A DNA stretch of 64,000 bases from Pseudomonadota bacterium (GCA_021845595.1 JAJZVV010000003.1:62001-126000); one strand, 5' to 3'. Counted from the stretch's first letter, positions 36,452 through 46,653 are shown. The notes: generated by a model not told the origin, from the sequence alone. Numbers and translations: made by a program.

Positions 36452-38314
36452 ATGGAGCTCAAGCGCGAACACCATATCAACATCTGGTACATCGTGCTCG
36501 CCGTGCTGGCCGTGCTGTCGATCCATGACTGGCTGGGGCTGCGCGCCGATGTCGAGATCCTGCCGTACAGCCGGTTCGAGGACCTGCTGCACCAGGGCCA
36601 GCTCGATGATCTCGTCGTCGGCACCGAGCATATCACCGGCCGGCTGAAGAACGCGCCGGCGGGCAAGCCCGCCCGGTTCAGCACCGTGCGCGTCGATCCC
36701 GCGATCGCCGACAGCCTCACGGCGGCGAAGGTCAGTTTTTCCGGCGAGCCGGGGCCCGGCCTGCTCGCCAGCGTGCTCGGCTGGTTCGCGCCCACGCTGG
36801 TGTTCCTGCTGCTGTGGTTCTGGCTGATCCGCCCGATGGGCGCCGGCGGCATGGGCTCGGGGCTGATGTCGGTCGGGCGCTCGCGCGCCAAGATCTATGT
36901 CGAGAGCGAGGTCGGCGTGAAGTTCGACGACGTCGCCGGTGTCGACGAGGCCAAGGAGGAGCTGAAGGAGGTCGTCGAGTTCCTCCAGGCGCCGGAGAAA
37001 TATGGCCGGCTCGGCGCGCACATCCCCAAGGGGGTCCTGCTCGTCGGCCCGCCGGGCACGGGCAAGACGCTGCTCGCCCGCGCCGTGGCGGGCGAGGCCA
37101 AGGTGCCGTTCTTTTCCATTTCCGGCTCCGAATTCGTCGAGATGTTCGTCGGCGTCGGCGCGGCCCGCGTGCGCGACCTGTTCGAGCAGGCGCGCGCCAA
37201 GGCGCCGGCGATCATTTTCATCGACGAGATCGACAGTCTCGGCCGCGCCCGCACCGGCTTCATGCCCGGCGGCGGGCACGACGAGAAGGAGCAGACCCTC
37301 AACCAGCTGCTCGCCGAACTCGACGGGTTCGACCCGACCAGCGGCATCGTCCTGCTCGGCGCCACCAACCGGCCCGAGACGCTGGACCCGGCGCTGCTGC
37401 GCCCCGGCCGGTTCGACCGCCAGGTGCTGGTCGACCGGCCGGACAAGAAGGGCCGCGTCGACATCCTCAAAATCTACATCCGCAAGATCAAGCTCGCGCC
37501 GGAGGTGTCGGTGGACAGCGTGGCGGCGCTGACGCCGGGCTTCACCGGCGCCGACCTCGCCAATCTCGTCAACGAGGCGGCGATCGTGGCGACGCGGCGC
37601 GGTGCGGACCTGGTGACGGAGCCGGATTTCGTCCAGGCGATCGAGCGCATCGTCGCCGGGCTGGAGAAGCGCAACCGCCTGCTCAATCCGCACGAGCGCG
37701 AAGTGGTGGCGCACCACGAACTCGGCCACGCCATCGTCTCCATGGCCCTGCCGGGCACCGACAAGGTGCAGAAAATCTCCATCATCCCGCGCGGCATCGG
37801 CGCGCTCGGCTACACGCTGCAGCGCCCGACCGAGGACCGGTTCCTGATGGATCGCTCCGAACTGATCGACCGCATGACCGTGCTGCTCGGCGGGCGGGCG
37901 GCGGAGAGCCTGATCTTTCCCGAAGTCTCCACCGGCGCGGCGGACGATCTGGCCCGCGCCACCGATATCGCGCGCAGCATGGTGGCGCGGTTCGGCATGG
38001 ACCGGACGCTGGGACAGGTCGCCTACGAGCCCGAGCGCCAGCGCATGGTGGGCGCGCCGCCGGGGATGGATTGGGAGCCGCGCCATTTCGGCGAGAGCAC
38101 CGCCTCGGCCATCGACGGCGCCATCCGCTCCCTGATCGAGGAGGCGTTCGCCCGCGCGCGCGCGATTCTGGGCGAGAATCTGCCGCTGCTGAAAGAGACC
38201 GCGGTCGCGCTGCTGCAGAAGGAGACGCTCGCCGGCGCCGATCTGGAGGCGCTGGACGCGCGTGTGCACGGCGTCGGCGGTTCCTCCCACGCGCCGCCGG
38301 CCGCGGCGCAGTGA
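36452..38314 (+). CDS. ftsH: FtsH-family ATP-dependent zinc metalloprotease
   Basis: The 620-residue membrane AAA+ protease has two transmembrane segments (about 10-27 and 107-127) flanking a short periplasmic domain. The AAA module has Walker A GPPGTGKT at 199-206, Walker B IIFIDEID and the SRH with RPGRFDRQ. The zinc-binding HELGH is at 422-426. It degrades membrane and short-lived cytosolic proteins. The C-terminus is short and Pro/Ala-rich. The gene stands alone, without tilS or folP neighbours, and the sequence looks like an extra FtsH rather than the standard copy, but this cannot be proved from one window. Confidence 0.93.
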   Translation: MELKREHHINIWYIVLAVLAVLSIHDWLGLRADVEILPYSRFEDLLHQGQLDDLVVGTEHITGRLKNAPAGKPARFSTVRVDPAIADSLTAAKVSFSGEPGPGLLASVLGWFAPTLVFLLLWFWLIRPMGAGGMGSGLMSVGRSRAKIYVESEVGVKFDDVAGVDEAKEELKEVVEFLQAPEKYGRLGAHIPKGVLLVGPPGTGKTLLARAVAGEAKVPFFSISGSEFVEMFVGVGAARVRDLFEQARAKAPAIIFIDEIDSLGRARTGFMPGGGHDEKEQTLNQLLAELDGFDPTSGIVLLGATNRPETLDPALLRPGRFDRQVLVDRPDKKGRVDILKIYIRKIKLAPEVSVDSVAALTPGFTGADLANLVNEAAIVATRRGADLVTEPDFVQAIERIVAGLEKRNRLLNPHEREVVAHHELGHAIVSMALPGTDKVQKISIIPRGIGALGYTLQRPTEDRFLMDRSELIDRMTVLLGGRAAESLIFPEVSTGAADDLARATDIARSMVARFGMDRTLGQVAYEPERQRMVGAPPGMDWEPRHFGESTASAIDGAIRSLIEEAFARARAILGENLPLLKETAVALLQKETLAGADLEALDARVHGVGGSSHAPPAAAQ

Positions 38315-38336
38315 CCGCGGGACGGGCGCGGACGGC

Positions 38337-39101
38337 TCAGCCGGCGGGCTCGCGGACGCGTGGCGCCGACGGCGTCTCCGTCCCGGAGAGCATGCGCCAG
38401 GTGCCGCAGACGAGCACCTCGCTCGGGCGGAAGCGGGCCTTGTAGCTCATTTTCGGGCTCTCGGCGACCCAGTAGCCGAGATAGGCATAGTCCAGCCCGA
38501 GCTGGCGCGCGCGCTCCACCAGCCACAGCACCATGTAGGTGCCGAGCGAGCGGGCGGAGAGCTCGGGTGCGAAGAAGCTGTAGACGGCCGAGAGCCCGTC
38601 GCCGAGCCGGTCGGTGAGGCAGGCACCGACCAGGCGGTCGTCGGCGTCGCGGAACTCGACGACGAAGGTCTCGATCGGCGTGTCCTCGACCATGGCGCGA
38701 TAGTCGTAGAAGCTCATCGTCGCCATGTCGCCGTCGCCGTGGCGGGCCTGCTGGTAGCGCTGGAACAGCTGGAACTGCTCGGCGGTGGCGCGCGGCGGCA
38801 CCTCGAATCCGTCGATCAGCGCGTTGGCGCGCAGGATCCGCCGCTGCGTCCGGTCCGGCTGGAAGCGGGCCACCGGGATGCGGATCGGCACGCAGGCCTG
38901 GCAGCCCGGGCAGACCGGCGCGTAGGCAATGTTGTGGCTGCGCCGGAAGCCGGCGCGCGACAGGCGGTCATGCAGTTTCTCGGCGTCGGGACCGGTGATC
39001 TCGGTGACCACCTTTCGCTCCGTCCGCCCCTCGACATAGGGGCAGGGCAGCGGCGCGGTGGTGTAGAAGAATTGCGGGCGACGCGGGGCCTTGTATGTCA
39101 T
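38337..39101 (-). CDS. bpt: Aspartate/glutamate leucyltransferase
   Basis: Bpt adds Leu to proteins starting with Asp or Glu, marking them for ClpS/ClpAP decay (bacterial N-end rule). The 254-residue product has the ATE-type N-terminus FFYTTAPLPCPYVEGRTERK, the cysteine pair of APVCPGCQACVPIRIPV, and the C-terminal YLGYWVAESPKMSYKARFRP. These match the family throughout. It is convergent with ftsH (22-base gap) and downstream of the acylase gene; no clpS is in view. Confidence 0.95.
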   Translation of the reverse strand: MTYKAPRRPQFFYTTAPLPCPYVEGRTERKVVTEITGPDAEKLHDRLSRAGFRRSHNIAYAPVCPGCQACVPIRIPVARFQPDRTQRRILRANALIDGFEVPPRATAEQFQLFQRYQQARHGDGDMATMSFYDYRAMVEDTPIETFVVEFRDADDRLVGACLTDRLGDGLSAVYSFFAPELSARSLGTYMVLWLVERARQLGLDYAYLGYWVAESPKMSYKARFRPSEVLVCGTWRMLSGTETPSAPRVREPAG

Positions 39102-39175
39102 TTGCGTGGATCCGCGCGCATGTTCATCCCGCTTCGGCGTCCGGTCAATGCGCTCCGCGCTGGTGGCGCGGCGGC

Positions 39176-41500
39176 TCAGGGCAACAGGCTGACGGTTGCT
39201 TCGACGCGCTGCGGGGTCGGGCCGAGCGTCAGCGTCGCACCGTCGCGCCAGCGCGCCATGAGATCGGTGGCGTGGCGGCTGAGCGGGTTGCCGGACTGGC
39301 CGGGTGTGACGATGAAGCGCGAGCGATCGAGGTCAGCGAGATCGTAGGCGCCGCGATAGGCCGCCCCGTGCACGGCATCGAAGCTCTCCGCGCCGAAGCC
39401 GGCGCGCTGCACTGTGCTGTCGTCGCCGCCATCCTCGATCCGGGCCGTGGTCAGGTCGCCGATCAGCGGCAGCGTCCGCAGTAGCGCATTGGCGAACACC
39501 GCCTGGTGCGCGGCGCCCCAGTGCCAGGCATGGGGATCGTCGCCATAGCGGCCGGCGAGCCGGGCCATCGTCGCGGCCAGGGTCTCGGACAGCATCGGCG
39601 TGCAGTCGCCGCCGCACCAGCCGGCGCCCTCGGGCGAAAGGACGAAGGCGGTGAATTCCAGATTTGGCGAGGCCCGGCTGGACACAGGCAGGCCGGCGCG
39701 GCGCATCACCGCGTCGTGGAAAATGTCGAGCCAGGCGTTGAAGATCAGCGGCTCCGGCCGGTCGCGCGCCATGTGCCCGTCCCAGGCCTGCAGCATCCCG
39801 AGCGCCATGGCCGACAGGCCGGCCGTGGCCGGCACGCCGCGCAGCCGCGGCAGCAGCGCGGCGGCATAGACGCTGGTCTCGTCGGTCTGCATCGCCGCGA
39901 ACGACTCGACGGTGAAGCGGTCGCCCGCCGTCAGCAGGGCGCGGATGCGCCGCGCGCGCCAGTCGCCGAACCAGTTGGTGCCGAGGAACACGCCCGACCC
40001 CGCCGGTGCCGGCCGCTCATTGGCGTTCACCAGCCGCCCGCTCGGCGGATCGACGATGTGCGGCAGCGCGTCGCCGGAGGCGAAGCCGGTCCAGTCATGC
40101 GCGCCGTCGGCGCCGGCGGCGGGCAGCAGGCCCTCGGGGGCGCGGCGGATCGGAATGCGCCCGGTCATGAACAGCCCGATATGCTCATGATCGGCGACCA
40201 GCAGGTTCTGCACCGGCGCGGTGATCAGCGCCGCGGCGCGCCCGGCCTCGGCGACGTCGCGCGCCCGGTCGAGCGCCAGCAGTCCGGCCGCGGAGCTGTC
40301 GTTCGGCGCCAGGTTGGCCATCGCGACCGCCAGGACGGTGCTGTCGCGTGCGGTGCCGTCCCCGGCGGTGAGGTCGCTGATCACCGGGCCGTGGCGCGTC
40401 GCACGGACGGTGAAGACCACGTCCGGCCCGCCGCGGACGCGGATGCGCTCCTCGCGCACGCCGTAGGGAAGCGGCCCGTCGGGGCCGAGATAGTGGCCGG
40501 GATCGACCGGCGTCTCGACGAAAATGTCCTGCACGTCGGCGCCGGTATTGGTGAAGGTCCAGGCGATGTGGGCGTTGCGGCCGATGACCAGGAACGGCGC
40601 GCCCGGCGCGGTGGCGCCGGCGAGCACGCCGGCCGGGGTCTCGATCCGCGCCAGGTACCAAAGTCCGGGCTGGCCGAAGCTGAGATGCGGATCCCCGGCG
40701 AGCAGCGGCGCGCCCGAGCCGCTGTGGCGGGCATCGACGGCCCATTCATTCGAGGCGGTGGAGGGCAGGGTGAACGGGGCCGGGAAGGCGGGCAGCGCGC
40801 GCAGCAGCGCGCCCGCGGCATCGGCATGGCGGACGTCGAGCGCGGCGTCGGGCGGCAGAGGGCCCGCCGCCGGCCAGAGCTCGGCGAGCGCCTTGGCCGA
40901 GAGGTGCGGCGCGAGCTCCATCCGCGCCAGCTCGGCGTCGTAATCCATCGACAGCCACAGGCCCATGTATTTCGCCCACAGCATGGAATCGGTCGGCGCC
41001 CACGGCTCCGGCGCGCCGATCAGCAGGAATTCCGGGGCGGCGAAGCGCCCGCGCGCGGCGATCCAGGCGTTGACGCCGCGCGCGTAGGCATCCAGCACCG
41101 CGCGCGTATCAGCCGGCAGGATGGCGTAGTCGGCCAGCGCGGCCTGGCTCAGCCCGAGCGTGCGCATGGTCCGGTCGAGCCGGACCGCGCGCGGCCCGGC
41201 GATCTCGGCCAGCCGCCCGGAGACGGCGCGGCGCATCAGCTCCATCTGCGCCATGCGCGCGCGGGCGTGGACATAGCCGAGCGCGGCGGCGGCGTCGGTT
41301 TCGGAGCCGGCGCGGATGCGGGCGACGCCGTCCTGGTCGAACGTGACGTCCACCGGCGCGGCGAGGCCGGGAATGCGCACGCGCGCGCTGTCCGGCGGCA
41401 GGGTCAGCCACAGCAGCCCGGCCGTCCCCGCGGCGGCGAGCAGCACGAGCACGGCGGCTGCGGCGAGCAGCCGGCGGAGGAGGCGGGCGAAACGGCGCAT
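39176..41500 (-). CDS. Penicillin acylase family (Ntn hydrolase) protein
   Basis: The 774-residue precursor begins with a basic segment and a membrane-spanning signal (about 8-32). It has an alpha-chain region with DGVARIRAGSETDAAAALGYVHARARMAQME, and the autoprocessing site and N-terminal nucleophile Ser250 in STASNEWAVD. Downstream are HLSFGQPGLWYLARI and VIGRNAHIAWTFTNTGADVQDIF. Members cleave amide bonds of penicillins, cephalosporins, or acyl-homoserine lactones after self-cleavage. Substrate cannot be fixed from motifs. The gene lies 71 bases downstream of a lactonase-like gene on the same strand, suggesting co-transcription. Confidence 0.92.
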   Translation of the reverse strand: MRRFARLLRRLLAAAAVLVLLAAAGTAGLLWLTLPPDSARVRIPGLAAPVDVTFDQDGVARIRAGSETDAAAALGYVHARARMAQMELMRRAVSGRLAEIAGPRAVRLDRTMRTLGLSQAALADYAILPADTRAVLDAYARGVNAWIAARGRFAAPEFLLIGAPEPWAPTDSMLWAKYMGLWLSMDYDAELARMELAPHLSAKALAELWPAAGPLPPDAALDVRHADAAGALLRALPAFPAPFTLPSTASNEWAVDARHSGSGAPLLAGDPHLSFGQPGLWYLARIETPAGVLAGATAPGAPFLVIGRNAHIAWTFTNTGADVQDIFVETPVDPGHYLGPDGPLPYGVREERIRVRGGPDVVFTVRATRHGPVISDLTAGDGTARDSTVLAVAMANLAPNDSSAAGLLALDRARDVAEAGRAAALITAPVQNLLVADHEHIGLFMTGRIPIRRAPEGLLPAAGADGAHDWTGFASGDALPHIVDPPSGRLVNANERPAPAGSGVFLGTNWFGDWRARRIRALLTAGDRFTVESFAAMQTDETSVYAAALLPRLRGVPATAGLSAMALGMLQAWDGHMARDRPEPLIFNAWLDIFHDAVMRRAGLPVSSRASPNLEFTAFVLSPEGAGWCGGDCTPMLSETLAATMARLAGRYGDDPHAWHWGAAHQAVFANALLRTLPLIGDLTTARIEDGGDDSTVQRAGFGAESFDAVHGAAYRGAYDLADLDRSRFIVTPGQSGNPLSRHATDLMARWRDGATLTLGPTPQRVEATVSLLP

Positions 41501-41541
41501 GGTTCACCATCGCCCGCCGGTTAACGCTTGGAAAGGCCCGA

Positions 41542-41583
41542 TCTCAGGCACCCGGTCTCAGGCACCCGGTCTCAGGCAATCGG
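41542..41583. repeat. 14-bp tandem repeat across the stop of the lactonase-like gene
   Basis: Two exact units TCTCAGGCACCCGG (41542-41569) and a third, diverged one TCTCAGGCAATCGG (41570-41583). Read on the minus strand, each holds GCCTGA, which is the last sense codon and the stop of the upstream gene. The duplication therefore runs from the gene end into the gap before the acylase. Confidence 0.85.
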
Positions 41584-42366
41584 CGGCAGATCCAGCCGGA
41601 CCGTGTCGGTGGTGCCGGGAACGGCGGGGAAGCGGCGCAGCACCAGCGGATCGTGGCCGGGGATGATATGGTCCGGACCGTCGGCCAGCGCCTCGACGAT
41701 GCGGTAGCCCTCCATCATCCGGGTCAGATCCGCGAGGATCGGGAACGGGCTGCGGCCGCGGATATTCTCCCAGAAATGCGTCGCATCGGCGGCGAGCACG
41801 ACCATGCCGCGCTGGGTCGGCACGCGGACCACCTGCAGCCCGCCGGAATGGCCGCCGACCAGATGCACCGAGACGCCGGGCGCGATGGTGCCGTTGCCGT
41901 CGTGGAACTCCATGCGCCCGCTGTAGACATGGCGCAGTGCGTCGACGACGTGGTCGAACTCCATCGGCATGCGCAGCACCTGGTGACACATGCACCGGCC
42001 GGTGCAGTAGGCCATTTCGGCGTCCTGGATGTGGAAGCGGGCCTTGGGAAACAGGCCGAAATTGCCGGCATGGTCGTAGTGCATGTGGCTGAGCACGACG
42101 GTCTCGACCTGATCGGCGGCGATGCCGATCTCGGCCAGCGCCGCGGCCGGCGAACGCGTCAGGGGCCGTGCGCGTCGCGCCGCCGTGGCCGGGTCGAAGC
42201 CGGTGTCGAGCACGATCACGCGCCCCTCGCCACGGATCGCCCACACGTAATAGTCGATCGGCATCGGGGTCTCGTGCGCGTCGGTGAAGATGAAGTTCTC
42301 GCGCCGCTTGCGCTCGCCATTGGTGGCATAGCGCAGGGCGAAAATCTCGTAGTGCGGCGTTGTCAT
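41572..42366 (-). CDS. N-acyl-homoserine-lactonase-like metallo-beta-lactamase fold hydrolase
   Basis: This 264-residue MBL-fold protein has the HxHxDH zinc motif SHMHYDHAGN (H94, H96, D98, H99) plus later His/Asp ligands in LVGGHSGGLQ, LAADATHFW and IIPGHDPLV. The N-terminus IFALRYATNGERKRRENF and DTGFDP belong to the family annotated as N-acyl homoserine lactonase. Those enzymes open lactone rings. Since many relatives are unstudied, the substrate is uncertain; it could be another lactone or ester. ATG 42366 is the first in frame after the RND gene. Confidence 0.87.
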   Translation of the reverse strand: MTTPHYEIFALRYATNGERKRRENFIFTDAHETPMPIDYYVWAIRGEGRVIVLDTGFDPATAARRARPLTRSPAAALAEIGIAADQVETVVLSHMHYDHAGNFGLFPKARFHIQDAEMAYCTGRCMCHQVLRMPMEFDHVVDALRHVYSGRMEFHDGNGTIAPGVSVHLVGGHSGGLQVVRVPTQRGMVVLAADATHFWENIRGRSPFPILADLTRMMEGYRIVEALADGPDHIIPGHDPLVLRRFPAVPGTTDTVRLDLPPIA

Positions 42367-42421
42367 GGCTCGGGTGTCCCCCCTGTTTGGTGGTCGATCG
42401 CGATCAGCATGCCCGCCCGGA

Positions 42422-45400
42422 TCAGTCACCGCCAGCCACGGTGAAGCGGCCGAAGCGCCAGGCCAGGATCGGCAGCACCAGCAGGTTCAGCGCCATGGAG
42501 CTGAACAGGCCGCCGAGGATCACCAGCGCCATCGGCCCCTCGATCTCCCGCCCCGGATCGCCCATGCCGATGACCAGCGGCGACAGGCCGAGCGCGGTGA
42601 CGATCGAGGTCATGAGGATCGGCGCCAGCCGGTCCGCGGCGCCGCGCACCGCCGTCGCCGCCCCCCAGCGCAGCCCGTCGGCGCCGACCAGGTGCTCGTA
42701 GTGCGAGATCATCATGATGGCGTTGCGGATGGTGATGCCGAACAGGGTCACGAAGCCGACCAGCGCGCCCAGGGTGAGCACGCCGCCGGAGACGAACACG
42801 GCGAGCACGCCGCCGACCAGCGCGAACGGCAGGTTGGTCAGGATCAGCGCGACGTTGCGCGCCTCGCGCGTCACCACCCACAGCAGCATCACCGCGAGGA
42901 TGCCGGCGAGCGTGGCATGGATGATGAGGTCGCGCTGCGAGCGCGCCTCGGCCTCGGCGGTGCCGGCGAACTCGACATAGGTGCCGGGCGGCAGCGTCAC
43001 CTCGGCGGCGATGCGGCGCCTGGCCGCGGCGACGAACCCGGCGACATCGCCGCCGGTGACGTTCGCGGTCACGCTCTGCACCCGGCGCGCGCCCTCGTGG
43101 CGCAGCGTGTAGCGCCCCTCGCTGGTGTCGATCGCCGCCACCTGGCGCAGCATCACCGTGCCGCCGCGCGGGGAGCGCAGCGGCAGCTCGCCGAGCCGCG
43201 CCGGGTCGGCGCGCAGCCGCGGCTCCAGCACCGCGACCACGTCGAGCACGCGGTTGCCCTCGTAGACCTGGCCGACCACCTCGCCCTGATAGGCGGCACG
43301 CACGAGATCGAGCACGCCCACGGCGTCGAGCCCGAACCGGCGCAGTGCCGCGTCATCGAGCCGGATCGTCAGCCGCGGCGCGCCGGGCGGGGCGAGGAGC
43401 TGGACGTCGGCGGCGTTCGGCAGCCCGGCGAGCAGGTGCGCCACGGCGCCGGCGGCGCGGTCCATGGCATCGAGGTCGCGGCCGAACACGTTCACCACCA
43501 CCGCGGCGGTGTAGCCCGACAGCGTCTCCTCGATGCGTTCGGTGAGAAACGGGGTGATGGCGGAATTGACGCCGACGAACCCGGCCAGCGCGGCGCGGAT
43601 CGCCCGCCGCGCCGCCTCGGCCTCCGCGCCGGACAGTCCGGGGTGGAGATCGACGTCGAATTCGCTGTATTCCGGCCCCCACGTATCCTCCGAAAGCTCC
43701 GCCCGCCCGATCCGCTGGGCGATGGTGCGTACCACCGGCAGCGCCGCCAGCGCGCCGCTGACGCGCGCGCCGAGCCGGAGCGATTCGGCGATCGAGGTGC
43801 CAGGCAGCGCCGCCATGTGCACGACGAGATGGCCCTCGTTCAGCTCCGGCAGGAAGGCGGCGCCGAACAGCGGCAGCACCGCGATCCCGGCGGCGGTGAA
43901 GATGCCCGCGCCGGCGAGCACGAGCCTGGCGTGGCGCATGGCGCCGAGCAGCAGCCGCCGATAGAGCCGCCGCAGCACGCGGATCACCGGCGGCTCGCCC
44001 GCCCGCGCCTCGCGCCGCACCAGGAGCAGCATCGCCAGCGCCGGCGTGACCACGACCGCGACCACCAGGGAGGCCAGGATGGCGAGGATATAGGCCAGGC
44101 CCAGCGGGGCGAAGAAGCGCCCGGCCAGGCCGGGCAGGGTCAGGATCGGCAGGAACACGAGGATGACGATGAAGGTGGCGTAGACCACCGCCCCGCGCAC
44201 CTCCAGCGACGCGTCCAGCACCACCCGCGCGGCGGGGCGCGGCGCGGCGGCCTGGCGGTTCTCGCGCAGGCGGCGGACGATGTTCTCGACATCGATGACC
44301 GCATCGTCCACCACCTCGCCGATGGCGATGGCCAATCCGCCCAGCGTCATGGTGTTCAGCGTCACGCCGAACCAGGTCAGCACCATCACCGCGGCGAGCA
44401 GCGAGAGCGGAATGGCGAGGCACGAGATCGCCGCCGTGCGCAGGTCGAAGAGGAACAGGAACAGCACCACGATCACCAGCACCCCGCCCAGGATCAGCGA
44501 GGCGCTGACATTGCTCAGCGCGGCGTGGATGAAGTCCGCCGGGCGGAACAGGTCGTCGTGCAGGGTGATGCCGCGACGGGCGAGATCCGCGCGCAAACCG
44601 GCCAGCGCGCGCACCACCCGCGCCGTGACCTCGATCGTGTTGGCGCCATACTGGGCGGAGACGACGACGACGACGCCGGGACGGCCCATGATGCTGGCGC
44701 CGCCGAAGGCCGCCTCCGGCGCGCGGGCGACGGCGGCGACGTCGCCGAGCGTGACGCTGCCCGCGGCGGTGGCCGCCAGGACGCGCGCGGAGAGCGCCTC
44801 CGCGCTCGCCGCCTGGCCCTGGGTTTCCAGCACCAGGCGCTGGTTCGGCGTGTCGATGAAGCCGGCGCCCCGCATCGCCGTCGCCTGCCGCGCCGCCGCC
44901 AGCGCCTCGTCGAGCCCGATGCCGTGGTCCATCAGCGCCGCGGGCCGGAGCTGGATCTGCAGCGATTCGCGCTCGCCGCCGAACACCGCCGCGTTGGCCA
45001 CGCCCGGCACGGCGAGCAGGCGCGGCCGCAGCGTCCAGTCCGCCGCGCGGCGCAGCTCCATCGGCGAGACCGGGCCGGTCAGGCCGAGGATCAGCACCGT
45101 GCTGGTCGAGGAGGCGAGCGGCGAGAGGCTCGGCGGCGGGATGCCCGGCGGCAGCTGGCGCGTCGCCGCGGTGAGCCGCTCGGCGACCAGCTGGCGGTCG
45201 CGATAGAGGTCGCTCGCCGGATCGAACACGACGCTGACGACGGAGAGCCCCTGGATCGAGGTCGAGCGCAGCCCCTGCACCCCCGGGGCGCCGTTCAGCG
45301 CGTCCTCGATCGGCTGCGTCACCAGGGTTTCGACCTGCTCGGGGGCCAGCCCGGGCGCCTCGGTCTGGATGCCGACCTGGGCCGGGGCGAATTCCGGGAA

Positions 45401-45544
45401 CACGTCGTAGCGCGCGCCGAGCAGCACATCGGTGCCGTAGGCCAGCAGCAGCAGGGCGAGGGCGGCGATGATGCCGCGCAGGCGGATGGCGAGCGCGATC
45501 AGGGCCGCCTGCGGCCCGCGCGGCGCCGGCGTGGCCGCGCTCAC
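42422..45544 (-). CDS. Efflux RND transporter permease, CusA/CzcA (heavy-metal) type
   Basis: The 1040-residue inner-membrane pump has the usual two repeats of helices and large periplasmic loops. Examples are FPEFAPAQVGIQTEAPGLAPEQVE near the start, ALNGAPGVQGLRSTSIQGLS, GEVVDDAVIDVENIVRRL with the proton-relay Asp near residue 400, FLPELNEGHLVVHMAALPGTS, and the last helix bundle near the end. Metal-type RND pumps share this pattern. A CusA methionine ladder is not obvious, so the substrate (metal or organic) is open. The start is GTG 45544, ten bases after the adaptor stop. It ends the three-gene efflux operon. Confidence 0.9.
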   Translation of the reverse strand: MSAATPAPRGPQAALIALAIRLRGIIAALALLLLAYGTDVLLGARYDVFPEFAPAQVGIQTEAPGLAPEQVETLVTQPIEDALNGAPGVQGLRSTSIQGLSVVSVVFDPASDLYRDRQLVAERLTAATRQLPPGIPPPSLSPLASSTSTVLILGLTGPVSPMELRRAADWTLRPRLLAVPGVANAAVFGGERESLQIQLRPAALMDHGIGLDEALAAARQATAMRGAGFIDTPNQRLVLETQGQAASAEALSARVLAATAAGSVTLGDVAAVARAPEAAFGGASIMGRPGVVVVVSAQYGANTIEVTARVVRALAGLRADLARRGITLHDDLFRPADFIHAALSNVSASLILGGVLVIVVLFLFLFDLRTAAISCLAIPLSLLAAVMVLTWFGVTLNTMTLGGLAIAIGEVVDDAVIDVENIVRRLRENRQAAAPRPAARVVLDASLEVRGAVVYATFIVILVFLPILTLPGLAGRFFAPLGLAYILAILASLVVAVVVTPALAMLLLVRREARAGEPPVIRVLRRLYRRLLLGAMRHARLVLAGAGIFTAAGIAVLPLFGAAFLPELNEGHLVVHMAALPGTSIAESLRLGARVSGALAALPVVRTIAQRIGRAELSEDTWGPEYSEFDVDLHPGLSGAEAEAARRAIRAALAGFVGVNSAITPFLTERIEETLSGYTAAVVVNVFGRDLDAMDRAAGAVAHLLAGLPNAADVQLLAPPGAPRLTIRLDDAALRRFGLDAVGVLDLVRAAYQGEVVGQVYEGNRVLDVVAVLEPRLRADPARLGELPLRSPRGGTVMLRQVAAIDTSEGRYTLRHEGARRVQSVTANVTGGDVAGFVAAARRRIAAEVTLPPGTYVEFAGTAEAEARSQRDLIIHATLAGILAVMLLWVVTREARNVALILTNLPFALVGGVLAVFVSGGVLTLGALVGFVTLFGITIRNAIMMISHYEHLVGADGLRWGAATAVRGAADRLAPILMTSIVTALGLSPLVIGMGDPGREIEGPMALVILGGLFSSMALNLLVLPILAWRFGRFTVAGGD

Positions 45545-45554
45545 GCCGTCGGCC

Positions 45555-46640
45555 TCACGGCTGCTCACCCTCGTCGCCGAGCTGGATCTGGGTGCGGAAT
45601 TCCTCCGAAAGCAGCGCCTGCGCGCCGGTCCCGGCCAGTTCCACGACGCTCTGGCCGGGCAGCGGATTGGCGATGACGTAGCCGCCCGCTTGCGGCGATT
45701 CGGTGGTGACGGCGCGGCGGGCGAAGCGGTCCGGGCCGGTGCGCAGATAGATCCAGGCCTGGCCGCGCCACCAGACGACGGCGTCCGCAGGCACCAGCAC
45801 GGCGTCGGCGAGCGGTTCGCCGGGCAGGCGCAGGACCAGGCTCGTGCCCGGCAGCAGGTCGCGCGCCGCGGCGGCGGCATAGAGCAGGGCGGTGCCCTGC
45901 AGGCGCGGGTCCGCGCGCGCGGCGGGGGCGAGCAGGTGCAGCTCGCGTTCGGGCGCGGTGGTGATCCAGGCGCGCGGCGGCGGGCCGGACCGCGGCAGGG
46001 CGACGCCCTCCGGCACGGTCGCCAGCACCAGCCGGTCCTCGCCGGCGATCAGCCGCCGGGCGGGCGCGTCCTCGGCGAAGACCGCGCGGGCCAGTGTCCC
46101 GCCCCAGTCCTGGAGCGCGGTGTCCTCGAGCCCGCGCAGCGCCGCCTCGGCCTGGGCGAGCGCCGCCTCGGCGGCGTGGAATTCGGCCTCCGCCGCTTCC
46201 ATCGTCGCCTCGGAGACGTTGCGCTGCTCGCCATAGAGCTTGCGCGCGCGCTGGAAGGCGGCGCGGGCCATGGCCAGCCGCGCCGACGCGGCGCTGCGCT
46301 GCGCCACCGCGCCGGCATGGCTGGCCGCCAGCGCGGCGAGCGGGGCGGCATCGAGCACGCTGCCATAGGCGCTGAGCCAGCGCGGCGCCGTCGCGGGGGT
46401 GAGGCGGAGGATGACGATGCCGTTGCGCCGCCGCGCCTCGGCGTCGAGCGTCAGCGGCCGCGGCTCGCCGCTCGCCGCCTCGGGGTGGGACGGGGCACGC
46501 GCCGGCGCATCGTCATCGTCCCGGCCGGCCCCGCCGGTCGCGAGCAGGCCCCAGCCCAGCAGGCCGCCGAGCAGGGCGAGCGCGGCCAGAAGCGCCAGCG
46601 CGGCGAGGCGCGCGCGGCGGGGGCGGCGGCGTCCGCTCAT
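45555..46640 (-). CDS. Efflux RND periplasmic adaptor subunit (HlyD/MFP family)
   Basis: The 361-residue product has a signal-anchor helix (about 11-31), a linker, an alpha-helical hairpin (about 110-175; AALAQAEAALRGLEDT) and beta-barrel-type segments with DAVLVPADAVVWWRGQAWIYL and VTTESPQAGGYV near the C-terminus. It connects the inner pump to the outer-membrane channel. No methionine- or histidine-rich metal site is apparent. ATG 46640 is 13 bases after the outer-membrane gene stop; the longer frame upstream overlaps that gene and is not used. Confidence 0.88.
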   Translation of the reverse strand: MSGRRRPRRARLAALALLAALALLGGLLGWGLLATGGAGRDDDDAPARAPSHPEAASGEPRPLTLDAEARRRNGIVILRLTPATAPRWLSAYGSVLDAAPLAALAASHAGAVAQRSAASARLAMARAAFQRARKLYGEQRNVSEATMEAAEAEFHAAEAALAQAEAALRGLEDTALQDWGGTLARAVFAEDAPARRLIAGEDRLVLATVPEGVALPRSGPPPRAWITTAPERELHLLAPAARADPRLQGTALLYAAAAARDLLPGTSLVLRLPGEPLADAVLVPADAVVWWRGQAWIYLRTGPDRFARRAVTTESPQAGGYVIANPLPGQSVVELAGTGAQALLSEEFRTQIQLGDEGEQP

Positions 46641-46653
46641 GGCTGCGGTTCCG

